A stretch of 64,000 nt of DNA, from NCBI RefSeq assembly GCF_017876405.1, contig NZ_JAGINW010000001.1:3175203-3239202 (forward strand). Direction: 5' to 3'. Made by a program: the position numbers and the translations under genes. The notes under the pieces were generated by a model, which saw nothing but the letters and a program-made list of their open reading frames with translations, had not been told where the DNA came from and searched no databases. Positions 46,805 through 55,071 of this stretch are shown piece by piece (positions within the stretch are counted from its first letter, which is position 1; each line of letters starts with the position of its first letter). Source of the DNA: Kibdelosporangium banguiense (GTDB lineage Bacteria; Actinomycetota; Actinomycetes; Mycobacteriales; Pseudonocardiaceae).

Positions 46805-47914
46805 ATGTCGACCCCGAACCCGGTTACCCCCGAGGCCATTCGGCGTGCCCCCAAAGTGTTGCTGCACGACCATCTCGACGGCGGGCTGCGGCCGGCCACT
46901 GTGATCGAACTCGCCGATGCGGCCAGATATCTTGATCTTCCCACGAACGACGTCGCCGAGCTAGGGCGCTGGTTCACCGAAGCCGCCAACGCGGGCACGC
47001 TCGAGCGGTACCTGGAGACATTCGCCCACACCTGCGGCGTTATGCAGAGTGAGGATGCACTCGTCCGGGTGGCCTCCGAATGTGCACAAGACCTCGCCGA
47101 CGACGGGGTCGTTTACGCCGAGGTCCGCTACGCCCCGGAGCTCTTCACCGAGAAGGGCCTCTCGCTCAACCGGATCGTCGAGGCGGTCGAGGCCGGCTTC
47201 CGCGAAGGCGAGCGCGCGACCGGCAACAAGATCAGGATCGGCACTTTGCTGTGCGCGATGCGCCAGAACGCACGCTCGGTGGAGATTGCCGAGCTGGCGG
47301 TGCGCTATCGGGATCACGGCGTGGTCGGCTTCGACATCGCCGGCCCCGAAGCCGGGTTCCCGCCCACCCGCAACCTCGACGCCTTCGAGTACCTGCGCCA
47401 GCAGAACGCGCACTTCACGATCCACGCGGGCGAATCCTTCGGCCTGCCCTCGATCTGGGAGGCGATCCAGCACTGCGGTGCCGAACGACTCGGCCACGGC
47501 GTGCGGATCATGGACGACATCAAGATCGACGGCGACGGCACGGCACACCTCGGCCGGCTCGCCAGCTACGTCCGCGACCGCCGGATCCCGCTGGAAATGT
47601 GCCCGTCCTCCAACCTCCAGACCGGCGCGGCCCCCTCGATCGCGCAACACCCGATCGGCCTGCTCACCAAGCTCCGTTTCCGCGTGACCGTGAACACCGA
47701 CAACCGCCTGATGAGCGGCTGCACAGTCTCGAGCGAGATGGCCGCCTTGGTGGACGCTTTCGGCTACGGCTGGGCCGATCTGCGCTGGTTCACCGTGAAC
47801 GCGATGAAGTCCGCCTTCATCGGTTTCGACGAACGCCTCGACCTGATCAACAACATCATCAAGCCCGGCTACGCCGCCCTGCTGGCCGAGAACGAGCGAC
47901 ACCCTTCGGAATGA
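46805..47914 (+). CDS. add: Adenosine deaminase
   Basis: The 369-residue metal-dependent amidohydrolase has [14 protein letters not shown] (HxH metal ligands), '[11 protein letters not shown]' (His ligand plus catalytic Glu region), [10 protein letters not shown], and NTDNRLMSG (Asp ligand; the family consensus is NTDDP/NTDNR). It deaminates adenosine and deoxyadenosine to inosine forms. The ATG at 46805 has TAACGT 6 nt upstream and no ribosome site, so it is probably leaderless. Together with cdd, deoA and the importer it completes a salvage group. Confidence 0.95.
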   Translation: MSTPNPVTPEAIRRAPKVLLHDHLDGGLRPATVIELADAARYLDLPTNDVAELGRWFTEAANAGTLERYLETFAHTCGVMQSEDALVRVASECAQDLADDGVVYAEVRYAPELFTEKGLSLNRIVEAVEAGFREGERATGNKIRIGTLLCAMRQNARSVEIAELAVRYRDHGVVGFDIAGPEAGFPPTRNLDAFEYLRQQNAHFTIHAGESFGLPSIWEAIQHCGAERLGHGVRIMDDIKIDGDGTAHLGRLASYVRDRRIPLEMCPSSNLQTGAAPSIAQHPIGLLTKLRFRVTVNTDNRLMSGCTVSSEMAALVDAFGYGWADLRWFTVNAMKSAFIGFDERLDLINNIIKPGYAALLAENERHPSE

Positions 47915-48028
47915 CCAGGACGCGGTCGCGCGGCCTCGCACCAGGGCCGCGCGACCGCCCTGACTCCGCTCCCAGCCCCGGGGCGAAAACAGGCACCCTG
48001 CATTTCAGGCGCGCGGCGGTTCACCAGG

Positions 48029-48096
48029 AATTCGCCAGGGGGACCCCTGATTTTTACGTTACCGCAGGGGCCTGACAGTTTCGCGGTTTCCGCAGG
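48029..48096 (+). repeat. Dispersed 68-bp repeat, copy 2
   Basis: Same orientation as 28296-28365, with 43 of 48 matches over the inner part. Here it lies in the non-coding space after add, with no gene disrupted. Confidence 0.65.
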
Positions 48097-48124
48097 TGGG
48101 GCCAGGCTTTGGGTAGCCGTGGCC

Positions 48125-48496
48125 TCAGGGCAGGGCCACGGCTGTCAGCAGGATTGCGCCGGCGAGGATCTCGACCCAGAAGTAGAACCAGATCGGGTAG
48201 AAGGCCGCGGGCCGGTCGAACACACGGCTGACCAGGCGGCCGAAGGCCATTCCGAGGACGGCGGCAGCCACGGTGACCACTATGCCGGTGGCGCGGGAAG
48301 GTTCGATGGCGGCGAAGGTGAGCAGACCGGCGATCGCGACCCCGAAGCCGCCGTAGACCGCACGAACTTCCGCACGCCCCTCACCGCCCTGCAGGCTGAT
48401 GCGGAACGGGGCGACGAGTGCCTGGGGAGCGGCCAGGGCGAACACGCCCATGCCGGCGAAGAACAAGGCCACCACAGTGATCAGCACGCTTGACAT
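48125..48496 (-). CDS. DUF4345-like four-helix membrane protein
   Basis: The 123-residue protein has four transmembrane helices (VLITVVALFFAGMGVFALAAP, VRAVYGGFGVAIAGLLTFAA, IVVTVAAAVLGMAFGRLVS, WFYFWVEILAGAILL). The conserved AEVRAVYGG segment before helix 2 is characteristic of DUF4345. Function is unknown. It lies 36 bp after the AraC regulator gene on the same strand and may be its target or partner. Confidence 0.72.
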   Translation of the reverse strand: MSSVLITVVALFFAGMGVFALAAPQALVAPFRISLQGGEGRAEVRAVYGGFGVAIAGLLTFAAIEPSRATGIVVTVAAAVLGMAFGRLVSRVFDRPAAFYPIWFYFWVEILAGAILLTAVALP

Positions 48497-48532
48497 GGCA
48501 ACGAGTGTGGCCGCGGCGAAACCCGGGCGCTG

Positions 48533-49279
48533 TCACGCAACAGCTATCGAGACGCCGGTGGCGAGCAGCCGACTGGGCGTGAGCCCGAACATGCGGCGGA
48601 ACGCGGCGCTGAAGTGCGACGGTGTGGCGAACCCGGCGTCGGCCGCGGCCCGGGTCAGGTCGCCGCCGCGTGAGACAACCTGGGCGACGATGAGCATGCG
48701 GGCCCACCGCCGGTAGGAGCGGACGCCTGTCCCGGTCTGCTCGACGAACAGGTGCAGGAACCGGGACAACGACAGGCCTGCCTGGGCGGCCAGCACGGCG
48801 GCTGGGGTCTCGATGCCGTCGGCGCTGTGCAATGTCCTTGTGGCGGCGAGGATTCGTGCGTCTGTGGGAAGAACAGCCAACTCGATCAGCGAACCACCGC
48901 GGATCGCCAGCCCGGACAGCACGTCTTCGTCGCGATGATCCACAGCGATGACGTGCCGATCATCCATTCGCGCCCGGCAGGCGGCTGCGGCCGCTGGTTC
49001 GAGGTAGCAGAAAGCCGTCGCGCGCCCGGAAACGGTGATCTTGTGGGGAAGACGAGGCGGGACAAGGGCCGACCGGACGCCGGTGATCGAGTGGCCGGGA
49101 ACGTCGACCGTGACTGTGCCGTCGAGGCCGAGCACGAGGCAGGCGACGGAACCGACGTGTGTGTCGAGCCGCAGGGAAGGGCCGACGTAGACCGCGTGTC
49201 CTGGCGCCACCCAGAGACGCGCCGAAGACAGAACAGCCCCCAAAGCGGCGTCGACGGCCGCTTCGGGGGCTGGGGACAT
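48533..49279 (-). CDS. AraC-family transcriptional regulator
   Basis: The 248-residue protein has an N-terminal cupin-like sensing region of about 140 residues. The C-terminal double helix-turn-helix includes AAVLAAQAGLSLSRFLHLFVEQTGTGVRSYRRWARM and 'LTRAAADAGFATPSHFSAAFRRMFGLTPSRLL', the AraC signature. The ligand is unknown. The ATG at 49279 shares a base with the stop of the upstream acidic-protein gene (TGATG). A strong hairpin lies within the first codons. It probably controls the DUF4345 gene downstream. Confidence 0.88.
   Translation of the reverse strand: MSPAPEAAVDAALGAVLSSARLWVAPGHAVYVGPSLRLDTHVGSVACLVLGLDGTVTVDVPGHSITGVRSALVPPRLPHKITVSGRATAFCYLEPAAAAACRARMDDRHVIAVDHRDEDVLSGLAIRGGSLIELAVLPTDARILAATRTLHSADGIETPAAVLAAQAGLSLSRFLHLFVEQTGTGVRSYRRWARMLIVAQVVSRGGDLTRAAADAGFATPSHFSAAFRRMFGLTPSRLLATGVSIAVA
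49234..49272 (-). promoter_or_regulatory. Stable hairpin within the first codons of the AraC gene
   Basis: CAGCCCC..AAGCGGC pairs with GCCGCTT..GGGGCTG. It resembles the GCCCCCAA repeats and would form in mRNA right after the AUG. It may reduce read-through or translation from the preceding gene. Confidence 0.4.
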
Positions 49280-50550
49280 CAGTGGTTGTTCAGCCGGTCC
49301 TCGAAGCCGTTGACCAGCTTCTGCCAGGCTTCGACCTCGGCGTCGAACGGGGCGCTGGGCACGAGGCGGGTGGGGTCGGGCCGCAGCACGAACGAGACCA
49401 GCCAGCCCAGGGACTCCGACTCCGAGAGGGCCTCGCCGACGCTCTTGTCGCCGGCCCAGTCGGCCGCGTCGGTGAAGAGTTCCACCGCGAGGTCGAGCTG
49501 GGTCGGGTCGATGGCGTTCGGGCCTTCGGCGATGTCGTCGGCCAGGCCCTGCAGCACGTAGGTGTTGTCGATGTGGACTTCCACGTCGAGGCTGCCGTCG
49601 GTCGCCTTGGTGACGACCTCTTCCCACGTCGAGACCTCGGTCAGGTCGTTGTCGGCGAGTTCCCCGGAGGCGATGTGCCGGCCCAGCGCGCGGGCGGAGG
49701 AGAACACGTCGATCTTGCCGTCGGAGCCGAGGAAGACCGGCTCGTCGTCGAGGTAGCAGCGCAGGGTGTAGTACTCGCTGCCATCGGTGATGATCTTGAT
49801 GGGGTCGATGCCGACCTCGGCCCAGAAGCCGGTCGGCGCCGGGGCCGCTGAATCCTCGGCCGATTCCGGCGACTCCTCCGAGTCCGAATCTGATTCCGAG
49901 TCAGAGTCGGCGTCGGACTCCGAGTCGGTTTCGGCCTCGGCCTCCTCGTCCTGGAAGGCCGTCAGCTCCTCGGCCGCCACCTCGAGCGCGGCCTCTTCGA
50001 CGTCCGGTGTCGCGACCATCTCGTCGATGGCGTCGAGCACCTCGTCCCACCGCTCGACGATCGTCTCGGCCAGATCGGTCCACCGCCGCTCGCCCTCCCG
50101 GCCGGTGAACGCGAGGGTGCCCTGGTCGAGCAGGTCGAACCCTTCGGCCGCACCGAGCACGTCGTGCACGGCGTCCAGCTCGCACACATCCGCCAGCGAG
50201 CGCACGATGGCCACGATCCCGGCCAGTTCGTCCAGCGTCCAGGTGTCCGGGTCCTGCGCCGCCAGCTCGGGCACGCCGACCAGGTCGTACTGGTGTTCCT
50301 CATCCGGCAGCAGCTCGGGCACCGACAGCTTCGGCACCACCGGCCAGGCCGGGTGGTCCGTCAGGTCGTGCTCGGCCGCGGTCCGTACGAACGCGGCGAG
50401 GTGAGCCGCGTCGGGGAACCCGTACAAGTCGTCCTCGTCTCCGAGGAACGCCTCCCAGTCCTCGCCGTCCTCCCGCCAGCGGGGAGCCCAGAGCGTGACG
50501 ACGTCGCCCTGTGGCAGCCCCAGCTCGATCGGGACGATGTCCTGAGCCAT
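49279..50550 (-). CDS. Large acidic protein of unknown function
   Basis: The 423-residue protein has a Trp-rich N-terminal domain (VVTLWAPRWREDGEDWEAFLGDEDDLYGF). A middle helical domain follows, then an Asp/Ser/Glu run (repeats of SDSES/DSDS) as flexible linker, and a C-terminal domain beginning GFWAEVGIDPIKIITDGSEYYTLRCYLDD. No signal peptide or enzyme motif is seen. Homologues in related actinomycetes are, as I recall, sometimes labelled 'primosomal protein', without support I can see here. AGG lies shortly before the ATG. The stop overlaps the AraC start. Confidence 0.65.
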   Translation of the reverse strand: MAQDIVPIELGLPQGDVVTLWAPRWREDGEDWEAFLGDEDDLYGFPDAAHLAAFVRTAAEHDLTDHPAWPVVPKLSVPELLPDEEHQYDLVGVPELAAQDPDTWTLDELAGIVAIVRSLADVCELDAVHDVLGAAEGFDLLDQGTLAFTGREGERRWTDLAETIVERWDEVLDAIDEMVATPDVEEAALEVAAEELTAFQDEEAEAETDSESDADSDSESDSDSEESPESAEDSAAPAPTGFWAEVGIDPIKIITDGSEYYTLRCYLDDEPVFLGSDGKIDVFSSARALGRHIASGELADNDLTEVSTWEEVVTKATDGSLDVEVHIDNTYVLQGLADDIAEGPNAIDPTQLDLAVELFTDAADWAGDKSVGEALSESESLGWLVSFVLRPDPTRLVPSAPFDAEVEAWQKLVNGFEDRLNNH

Positions 50551-50644
50551 TGGCCCTCCGCCTTCTCCTGCTCGATCCCGTGATCAGCGCCCATTCTGGG
50601 CGTACCGAACGCGGGCAGCCTACGGGTTTTGCCGACCGCGTCGA

Positions 50645-51127
50645 TCACCGGTCGGATCGCAGCGACGAAGGATCGAACGAGAACACGTCGTCGTCCTCAT
50701 TTTCGCCGGGTGCGGAGGTGATAGTGCCGTGTGCGGTCGCGGGCGGTGCGGCGGGTGGGTGGTTGCTGACCACGTCCCAGCCCGCGGCGCGGGCCGGGGC
50801 GATGCCCATCGCGCCTTCGAGCTGCCCGGCGACCTCGTCGCCCAGCACCAGGGCGAGCTGGTTCAGGCTGCGTTGCGTCGCGAACTGCGCCGCCTGTTGC
50901 GCGGTCGCGGTGATCGTTTCGCCGAGCCAGCGAACACCGCGGTGCAGTGCGGCGGGGTGCAGCCGCAACGACTTCATCTCGCCGGTGGCGGTCGTGGTCA
51001 CCTCGACCAGTCCGTCGGGGTCACGGGCGGAAGCCAGGATCGACCCGATGCGGCGCTGCAGGTCCTCGCTTGCCTTACGGCGTAGCTCGGCCTGCTGCAC
51101 GAGTTCGTCAACAGGAGGTTCGGTCAC
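50645..51127 (-). CDS. YbaB/EbfC-like protein 2
   Basis: The 160-residue protein has an N-terminal helix (VDELVQQAELRRKASEDLQRRIGSILASARD). A beta segment GLVEVTTTATGEMKSLRLHPAAL gives the YbaB fold. A helical stretch and an acidic, disordered tail (ENEDDDVFSFDPSSL) follow. YbaB-type proteins bind DNA as dimers. In actinobacteria diverged copies (EspL-like) accompany type VII secretion genes, which fits the EspC-like and NlpC/P60 genes nearby. The GTG overlaps the previous gene's end by 4 bp. Confidence 0.7.
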   Translation of the reverse strand: MTEPPVDELVQQAELRRKASEDLQRRIGSILASARDPDGLVEVTTTATGEMKSLRLHPAALHRGVRWLGETITATAQQAAQFATQRSLNQLALVLGDEVAGQLEGAMGIAPARAAGWDVVSNHPPAAPPATAHGTITSAPGENEDDDVFSFDPSSLRSDR

Positions 51128-51516
51128 CGCATGATCCCGTCGAAGTCGTCCGGCTCTTCGGGCAACGCCTCGGCACGCATACCGAGGTCCTCGAGGCTGC
51201 GCGCCGTGCTCGGGCTGACGACCGGCCCCAGCGACGCGTGCATCCGTCCGTTCGCGATCCGGGTGGCCTGCGCGGCGAGCCGCATGACTTCGTTCGCGAC
51301 CTCGTCAGGATGACGGCCGAGCACGGTCGGCTTGAGGTCGACCGCACGCAGCATCCCGCCGGGACTGACCGACACCGTGATCGCGTTGTCCCCGGAGGAC
51401 GCCTCGCCGATGATCGGGCCGTTGCGCCCGATCTGCGTGCTGACCCGGTCCCCCGCCTCGCTGACGCTCCGGCCGAGCCGGTCCAGCTCGTCCTGCACGT
51501 GATCCTCGTTCCCCAC
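51124..51516 (-). CDS. YbaB/EbfC-like protein 1
   Basis: The 130-residue protein has a helix (QDELDRLGRSVSEAGDRV), 'ASSGDNAITVSVSPGGMLRAVDLKPTVL' (YbaB beta-hairpin), then HPDEVANEVMRLAAQATRIANGRM. It is paralogous to the next gene downstream and translationally coupled to it (GTGA). TAGACT lies 7 nt before the GTG, so it is possibly leaderless. It may form a heterodimer with its neighbour. It is divergent from the small membrane protein gene. Confidence 0.7.
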   Translation of the reverse strand: MGNEDHVQDELDRLGRSVSEAGDRVSTQIGRNGPIIGEASSGDNAITVSVSPGGMLRAVDLKPTVLGRHPDEVANEVMRLAAQATRIANGRMHASLGPVVSPSTARSLEDLGMRAEALPEEPDDFDGIMR

Positions 51517-51648
51517 ACCGGCGAGTCTATGGCCACACTCACTTGGCGTAAGCGCGAAACAGCCGAATTACGCTATCCTGGCGATGCGCTACGACCGCCG
51601 CGCGTGGGGCCCAGTCCGGGAACTTGGGCGGTCATCGAGGAGCCATTC

Positions 51649-51828
51649 GTGGCTGTAGTCGCTCTCATCCTCTTGATCGTGCTGATCTTGTTGTGCCGCC
51701 GCCGGGATGTCAGTGTCCGGCTGGAACTGTTCGAGTCGGTCCGGGTCGTGATCGACGCCCGGGCCGAACACTGCGCGTGCCGGCCTGTCCAAAGCGTGGA
51801 TACGTTGCCAGAACTGGAAATCCGGTAG
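51649..51828 (+). CDS. Small single-pass membrane protein
   Basis: The 59-residue protein is a transmembrane helix (VAVVALILLIVLILLC) followed by CRRRDVSVRLELFESVRVVIDA and a short Cys-containing tail. GAGGAG lies 6 nt before the GTG at 51649, so I prefer this to the ATG at 51529, which would add 40 residues without a ribosome site. The basic residues after the helix suggest a cytoplasmic C-terminus. I recognise no family. Placement next to type VII-like genes is suggestive only. Confidence 0.6.
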   Translation: MAVVALILLIVLILLCRRRDVSVRLELFESVRVVIDARAEHCACRPVQSVDTLPELEIR

Positions 51829-51858
51829 CTCCCTGTCCGCAGACCGGCTTGAGTTTGT

Positions 51859-51911
51859 GCCCCCAATGCCACATTGGGGGCATGCGATGCCCCCAATGTG
51901 GCATTGGGGGC
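51859..51911. repeat. GCCCCCAA palindromic repeat, copy 2
   Basis: Two 25-nt arms (GCCCCCAATGCCACATTGGGGGCAT and its complement) surround GCG. Each arm is itself a palindrome (CCCCCAAT...ATTGGGGG), so it can fold as one long hairpin or two. It lies between convergent genes. Confidence 0.75.
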
Positions 51912-51935
51912 AAACAACTCGGGTGCGGATGTGGC

Positions 51936-53108
51936 TCAGCCGGTGGGGCGGTAGAAGCCCATGAAGGGCATGCCGATGTTGGAGGTTCTGATCGGGTTGA
52001 TCTGGACGGGGTCGCCTGCCTCGATCATCTGGCCGTTGCCGATGACCATGGCGACGTGCCCCTTCCAGACGACCAGGTCGCCGGGCAGCAGCTGGCTCGC
52101 GTCGGGCACGGAGGCGCCGATGGCCTGAGCCGCGGAATGGCGTGGGAGCTCCATTCCGGCGCCCGCGTAGGCCCATGAGGTCAGGCCGCTGCAGTCGGTG
52201 CCGGAGGGTGGATTCGAGGCGCCCCAGACGTAGGGCGTGCCAAGGGCGGTCAAGGCGTTGCGGACCGCCGCAGCGGCGATCTCGTTCGGTGCTTCCACGG
52301 AGGCGCCGCCGGGCAGGTTGATGCCGACGCCGCTGCCCGGCTGCGGTGGGATCGCGACCGGCAGACGCGGGCCAACGGCAGTGCCGCCCCCGCCACCTCC
52401 GCCGCCTCCACCCCCGCCTCCGCCACCGGAACCCGAGCCGCCGCCGGAACCGCCGTTGCCGCCGCGTTCGGCGGCGGCCAGACCACTGTGGGTGCCGGCG
52501 CTTTGGGCGGACGTTCCGGTGCTGGGCGGCGGGCCCATCGAGGTGCCGAGGCCGCCGAGGGCGCCGGCGTCGACCTTGGGCAGGCCATTGAGCTTGGCCA
52601 CCAGCGGGGTCAGCTGGTCGCGGACCTTTTGCAGCTCCTGCGCGGTTTTGGTGGCGTAGTCGTCGGCCTTTGCCTTGGCGTCGGCGGCCGCCTGGGTCCA
52701 GGCGCCGGGGTTTCCGCTGCGCATCGCCGCCTCGGCGGCCGACATGATCGGGGTGGCCCAGCCGACGAACTCGTCGATCAGCTTCTGGATGCTGCCGCGG
52801 CCGGTGGTCACCGCTGTGACCGCGGTACTCGCGGCCTGCTGCGCGGTGGAACAGTTGGCGGACAACGTGGTCATCGCGTTGGTGAACGAGGCCGAGCGGC
52901 CCTGGAAGGAGCCTGCCTGGTCGCCGTACCAGCCCTGCAGGGTGGTCTTCGCCTGCGACTCCTGGCGGCCCTTCATCTCGTTCAGCGCCGTCACGCCACG
53001 GCCGAACGTCTCCGCGGCGCGGCTGCCCGAGCCGGTGTCACCGTCCAGTTTGGCCAGATGTTCCCGCATCGGCTCGACCAGGCCACCGACGAATCCGGAC
53101 GCACTCAT
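51936..53108 (-). CDS. NlpC/P60 peptidoglycan hydrolase with WXG-like N-terminal domain
   Basis: The 390-residue protein has an N-terminal helical domain of about 180 residues with a W-Y-G turn (TTLQGWYGDQAGSF), like ESX-secreted proteins. A long poly-Gly/Ser linker follows, then an NlpC/P60 domain: PYVWGASNPPSGTDCSGLTSWAY (catalytic Cys in DCSG), PRHSAAQ, and GDLVVWKGHVAMVIGNGQMIEAG (His). There is no ordinary signal peptide. The gene overlaps the EspC-like gene (ATGA), so it is probably exported by a type VII system to cut peptidoglycan cross-links. Confidence 0.85.
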   Translation of the reverse strand: MSASGFVGGLVEPMREHLAKLDGDTGSGSRAAETFGRGVTALNEMKGRQESQAKTTLQGWYGDQAGSFQGRSASFTNAMTTLSANCSTAQQAASTAVTAVTTGRGSIQKLIDEFVGWATPIMSAAEAAMRSGNPGAWTQAAADAKAKADDYATKTAQELQKVRDQLTPLVAKLNGLPKVDAGALGGLGTSMGPPPSTGTSAQSAGTHSGLAAAERGGNGGSGGGSGSGGGGGGGGGGGGGGGTAVGPRLPVAIPPQPGSGVGINLPGGASVEAPNEIAAAAVRNALTALGTPYVWGASNPPSGTDCSGLTSWAYAGAGMELPRHSAAQAIGASVPDASQLLPGDLVVWKGHVAMVIGNGQMIEAGDPVQINPIRTSNIGMPFMGFYRPTG

Positions 53109-53428
53109 ATACGTTCGGCTTTCTTGATCTTCTGAGCGTGGTCGGTCTGCTGCTGTTCGTACGAGACCAGCGCGTCGCCGACGGCTTTGGCCAGGTCGCC
53201 CAGCCCGGTCGAGGAGGCTGCCACGCCGTCCAGCTGGGCCTGCGCGGCCTGCTGGAAGGCGCCGTTCAGGCCTACCTCGGCGCCGATCTTGCCGAAGCAG
53301 TCGCCGGGCAGCGCGGTGACGCCGCTGAGCGTCCCGGTGCCGACCTTGCCCAGCTCACCGGCCATCGCGGTCATGGTGCTCTTGTACGACTCGAGCGCCT
53401 CGGGCTCGACCTTGAAGCCGTCCGGCAT
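53105..53428 (-). CDS. EspC/WXG100-like type VII secretion protein
   Basis: The 107-residue all-helical protein has MPDGFKVEPEALESYKSTM, a GDCFGKIGAEVGLNGAF hinge and 'LGDLAKAVGDALVSYEQQQTDHAQKI' at the C-terminus. The final helix ends with a YxxxQ-type pattern similar to the YxxxD/E secretion motif. This matches the EspC (ESX-1 secretion-associated) family. It is translationally coupled to the NlpC/P60 hydrolase, which suggests the two are co-secreted partners. ESX core ATPase genes are not in the window. Confidence 0.78.
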   Translation of the reverse strand: MPDGFKVEPEALESYKSTMTAMAGELGKVGTGTLSGVTALPGDCFGKIGAEVGLNGAFQQAAQAQLDGVAASSTGLGDLAKAVGDALVSYEQQQTDHAQKIKKAERI

Positions 53429-53506
53429 GTTCCCCCCGTCCGTCCTGTCCTGGCCCTACTGTGCACTACGACGCACAGTCCCGGGGCCAAGTTCCCCCGA
53501 TTTGAG

Positions 53507-54178
53507 CTATTCGGGGACCCGGTGCAACACGGCCCACGACTTGACTGTGCCGCTGCCGTCGCCCCAGTCCAGGTCTTCGGCGAAGCCGGGAAAATGCTCG
53601 GTGACATGCACGTTGTTCAACGTCACCTCGTGCGCGTCGACCCCGGCGACCCGGCTGCATGTGGTGTACAGCCAGATCGGCCGCTCCGGTAAGTCGCCCT
53701 CAGCGGCCAGCATGCCCGCGACGGCGACGGTCGGCGGATTCGCACCGACCATTGCCGCGAAACCCTCCGGCAGCCCGGTGAAGTTACGAGTCAGCACCGG
53801 TGCGGCCAGAATCTCCGCCCCGGGAGTCTCGTACTTGTGCACCAGGGCGGCCAACGGGTGCTCCGGCATCCGCATCGCGATGAACGGCGGCAGCACGTAG
53901 TGCGTCCACGCGATCACGGCCTCACCGACCGGGTGAGTGCCGCTCTCGCTCACCCCGATGGTCCGGTCCCACGCGTATCCGCCCCAGGCCGGATCGCCGA
54001 TACCGATCGGCACCTCGACGAATCCCTCGTCGTGCCACCGTACCGGCCCGACCTCGATCCTGAACTCCAGGCCGGGCACGATCAGCGTGTTGCCGTGGCG
54101 GGCACCGCCGACCGCCAGGGTGCCCGCGATCAGTTCGGCGATCTGTTCCGGTTCCCACTCGTCGAATCCGAGGGTCAT
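53507..54178 (-). CDS. Conserved protein of unknown function downstream of the ALDH pair
   Basis: The 223-residue protein begins MTLGFDEWEPEQIAELIAG and has beta-rich segments (FRIEVGPVRWHDEGFVEVPIGI). Conserved-looking patterns include HYVLPPFIAMRMPEHPLAALV and 'TTCSRVAGVDAHEVTLNNVHV'. No signal peptide, membrane helix or known catalytic motif is seen. ATG at 54178 overlaps the short aldehyde dehydrogenase stop (ATGA), making it the fourth gene of the deoC operon. Confidence 0.6.
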   Translation of the reverse strand: MTLGFDEWEPEQIAELIAGTLAVGGARHGNTLIVPGLEFRIEVGPVRWHDEGFVEVPIGIGDPAWGGYAWDRTIGVSESGTHPVGEAVIAWTHYVLPPFIAMRMPEHPLAALVHKYETPGAEILAAPVLTRNFTGLPEGFAAMVGANPPTVAVAGMLAAEGDLPERPIWLYTTCSRVAGVDAHEVTLNNVHVTEHFPGFAEDLDWGDGSGTVKSWAVLHRVPE

Positions 54179-55071
54179 ACCCCCAGAGGGTGCCAGACCG
54201 TCTTGGCTTCCAAATACGCCCTCAATCGGGAGATGTCCGGCTGCTTTGTCCAGTCCTGCTCGGCCGACGGCGCCCTGAGCACGCGTTTTACCGTGCCGGC
54301 TGCGGCTTTCTCCAACTCGGCACGCAGGATGCTCGGCGCACCGGTCAGGTCGAGCGCGTTGACGTCCGCGTGTGATGCCAGCCACGGCGCCAGTTCGACG
54401 GCGCTGCCGGTCAGGATGTTCACCACGCCACCGGGCACGTCCGAGGTCGCGAGCACCTCCGACAAGGTGATCGACGGCAGCGGCCGGTCCTTGCTCGTCA
54501 CCACCACGGCCGTGTTCCCGCTCGCGACCACGGGAGCGAGCACGCTGACCAAGCCCAGCAGCGACGACTCCTGCGGCGCGAAGACGGCCACGACACCGGT
54601 CGGTTCCGGGACTGTGAAAGAGAAGTACGGACCGGCGACCGGGTTGGCCGCGCCGAGCACGGTCGCGATCTTGTCGGTCCATCCCGCGTACCAGACCCAG
54701 CGGTCGATCGCCGCGTCCACAAGGGACTGTGCGCGCTTGGCCGGGATGCCTTCACTGGCAGCGACTTCGCTGACGAACTGCTCGCGACGGCCTTCCATCA
54801 GCTCGGCCACGCGGTACAGCACCTGGCCCCGGTTGTACGCCGTCGCGCCGGACCACTTCCCAAAAGCCTTGCGCGCGGCCGAAACCGCTTCGCGAGCGTC
54901 CTTACGCGACGCTTGAGAGGCGTTGGCGAGGAACTTGCCCTTAGGGTCGCTCACCGGGTACGACCGGCCAGACTCCGAGCGGGGGAATGCGCCCCCAATG
55001 AAAAGTTTAAACGTTTTCGCGACTGTTACCCGATCTGCGGCTCCGCCGCGGGCAAAACGGTTCTCAGACAT
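54175..55071 (-). CDS. Short, cysteine-free aldehyde dehydrogenase-like protein
   Basis: The 298-residue protein covers the N-terminal NAD-binding half of the aldehyde dehydrogenase fold: FKLFIGGAFPRSESGRSYPV, 'VPEPTGVVAVFAPQESSLLGLVSVLAPVVASGNTAVV' and PGGVVNILTGSAVELAPWLASH. It contains no Cys at all, so the catalytic thiol is absent, and the usual C-terminal catalytic and oligomerisation parts are missing (about 480 residues is normal). It overlaps the full-length enzyme gene by 8 bp. I infer a non-catalytic partner or scaffold. Similar short copies next to deoC occur in other actinobacteria (from memory). Confidence 0.8.
   Translation of the reverse strand: MSENRFARGGAADRVTVAKTFKLFIGGAFPRSESGRSYPVSDPKGKFLANASQASRKDAREAVSAARKAFGKWSGATAYNRGQVLYRVAELMEGRREQFVSEVAASEGIPAKRAQSLVDAAIDRWVWYAGWTDKIATVLGAANPVAGPYFSFTVPEPTGVVAVFAPQESSLLGLVSVLAPVVASGNTAVVVTSKDRPLPSITLSEVLATSDVPGGVVNILTGSAVELAPWLASHADVNALDLTGAPSILRAELEKAAAGTVKRVLRAPSAEQDWTKQPDISRLRAYLEAKTVWHPLGV

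Noticed and set aside
46844..46860. CCCCCAAAGTG at the start of add as another GCCCCCAA repeat
   Set aside because: It encodes the conserved Ala-Pro-Lys-Val before the HDHLDG motif and has no second arm, so it is probably chance.
52387..52445. GGC/GGT run in the NlpC/P60 gene as a frameshift-prone error
   Set aside because: The frame stays open from the helical domain through the linker to the catalytic Cys and His, so the poly-Gly linker is read as real.
54985..55000. GCGCCCCCAATG inside the short ALDH gene as a repeat copy
   Set aside because: No complementary arm; it lies in coding sequence and is a partial match only.
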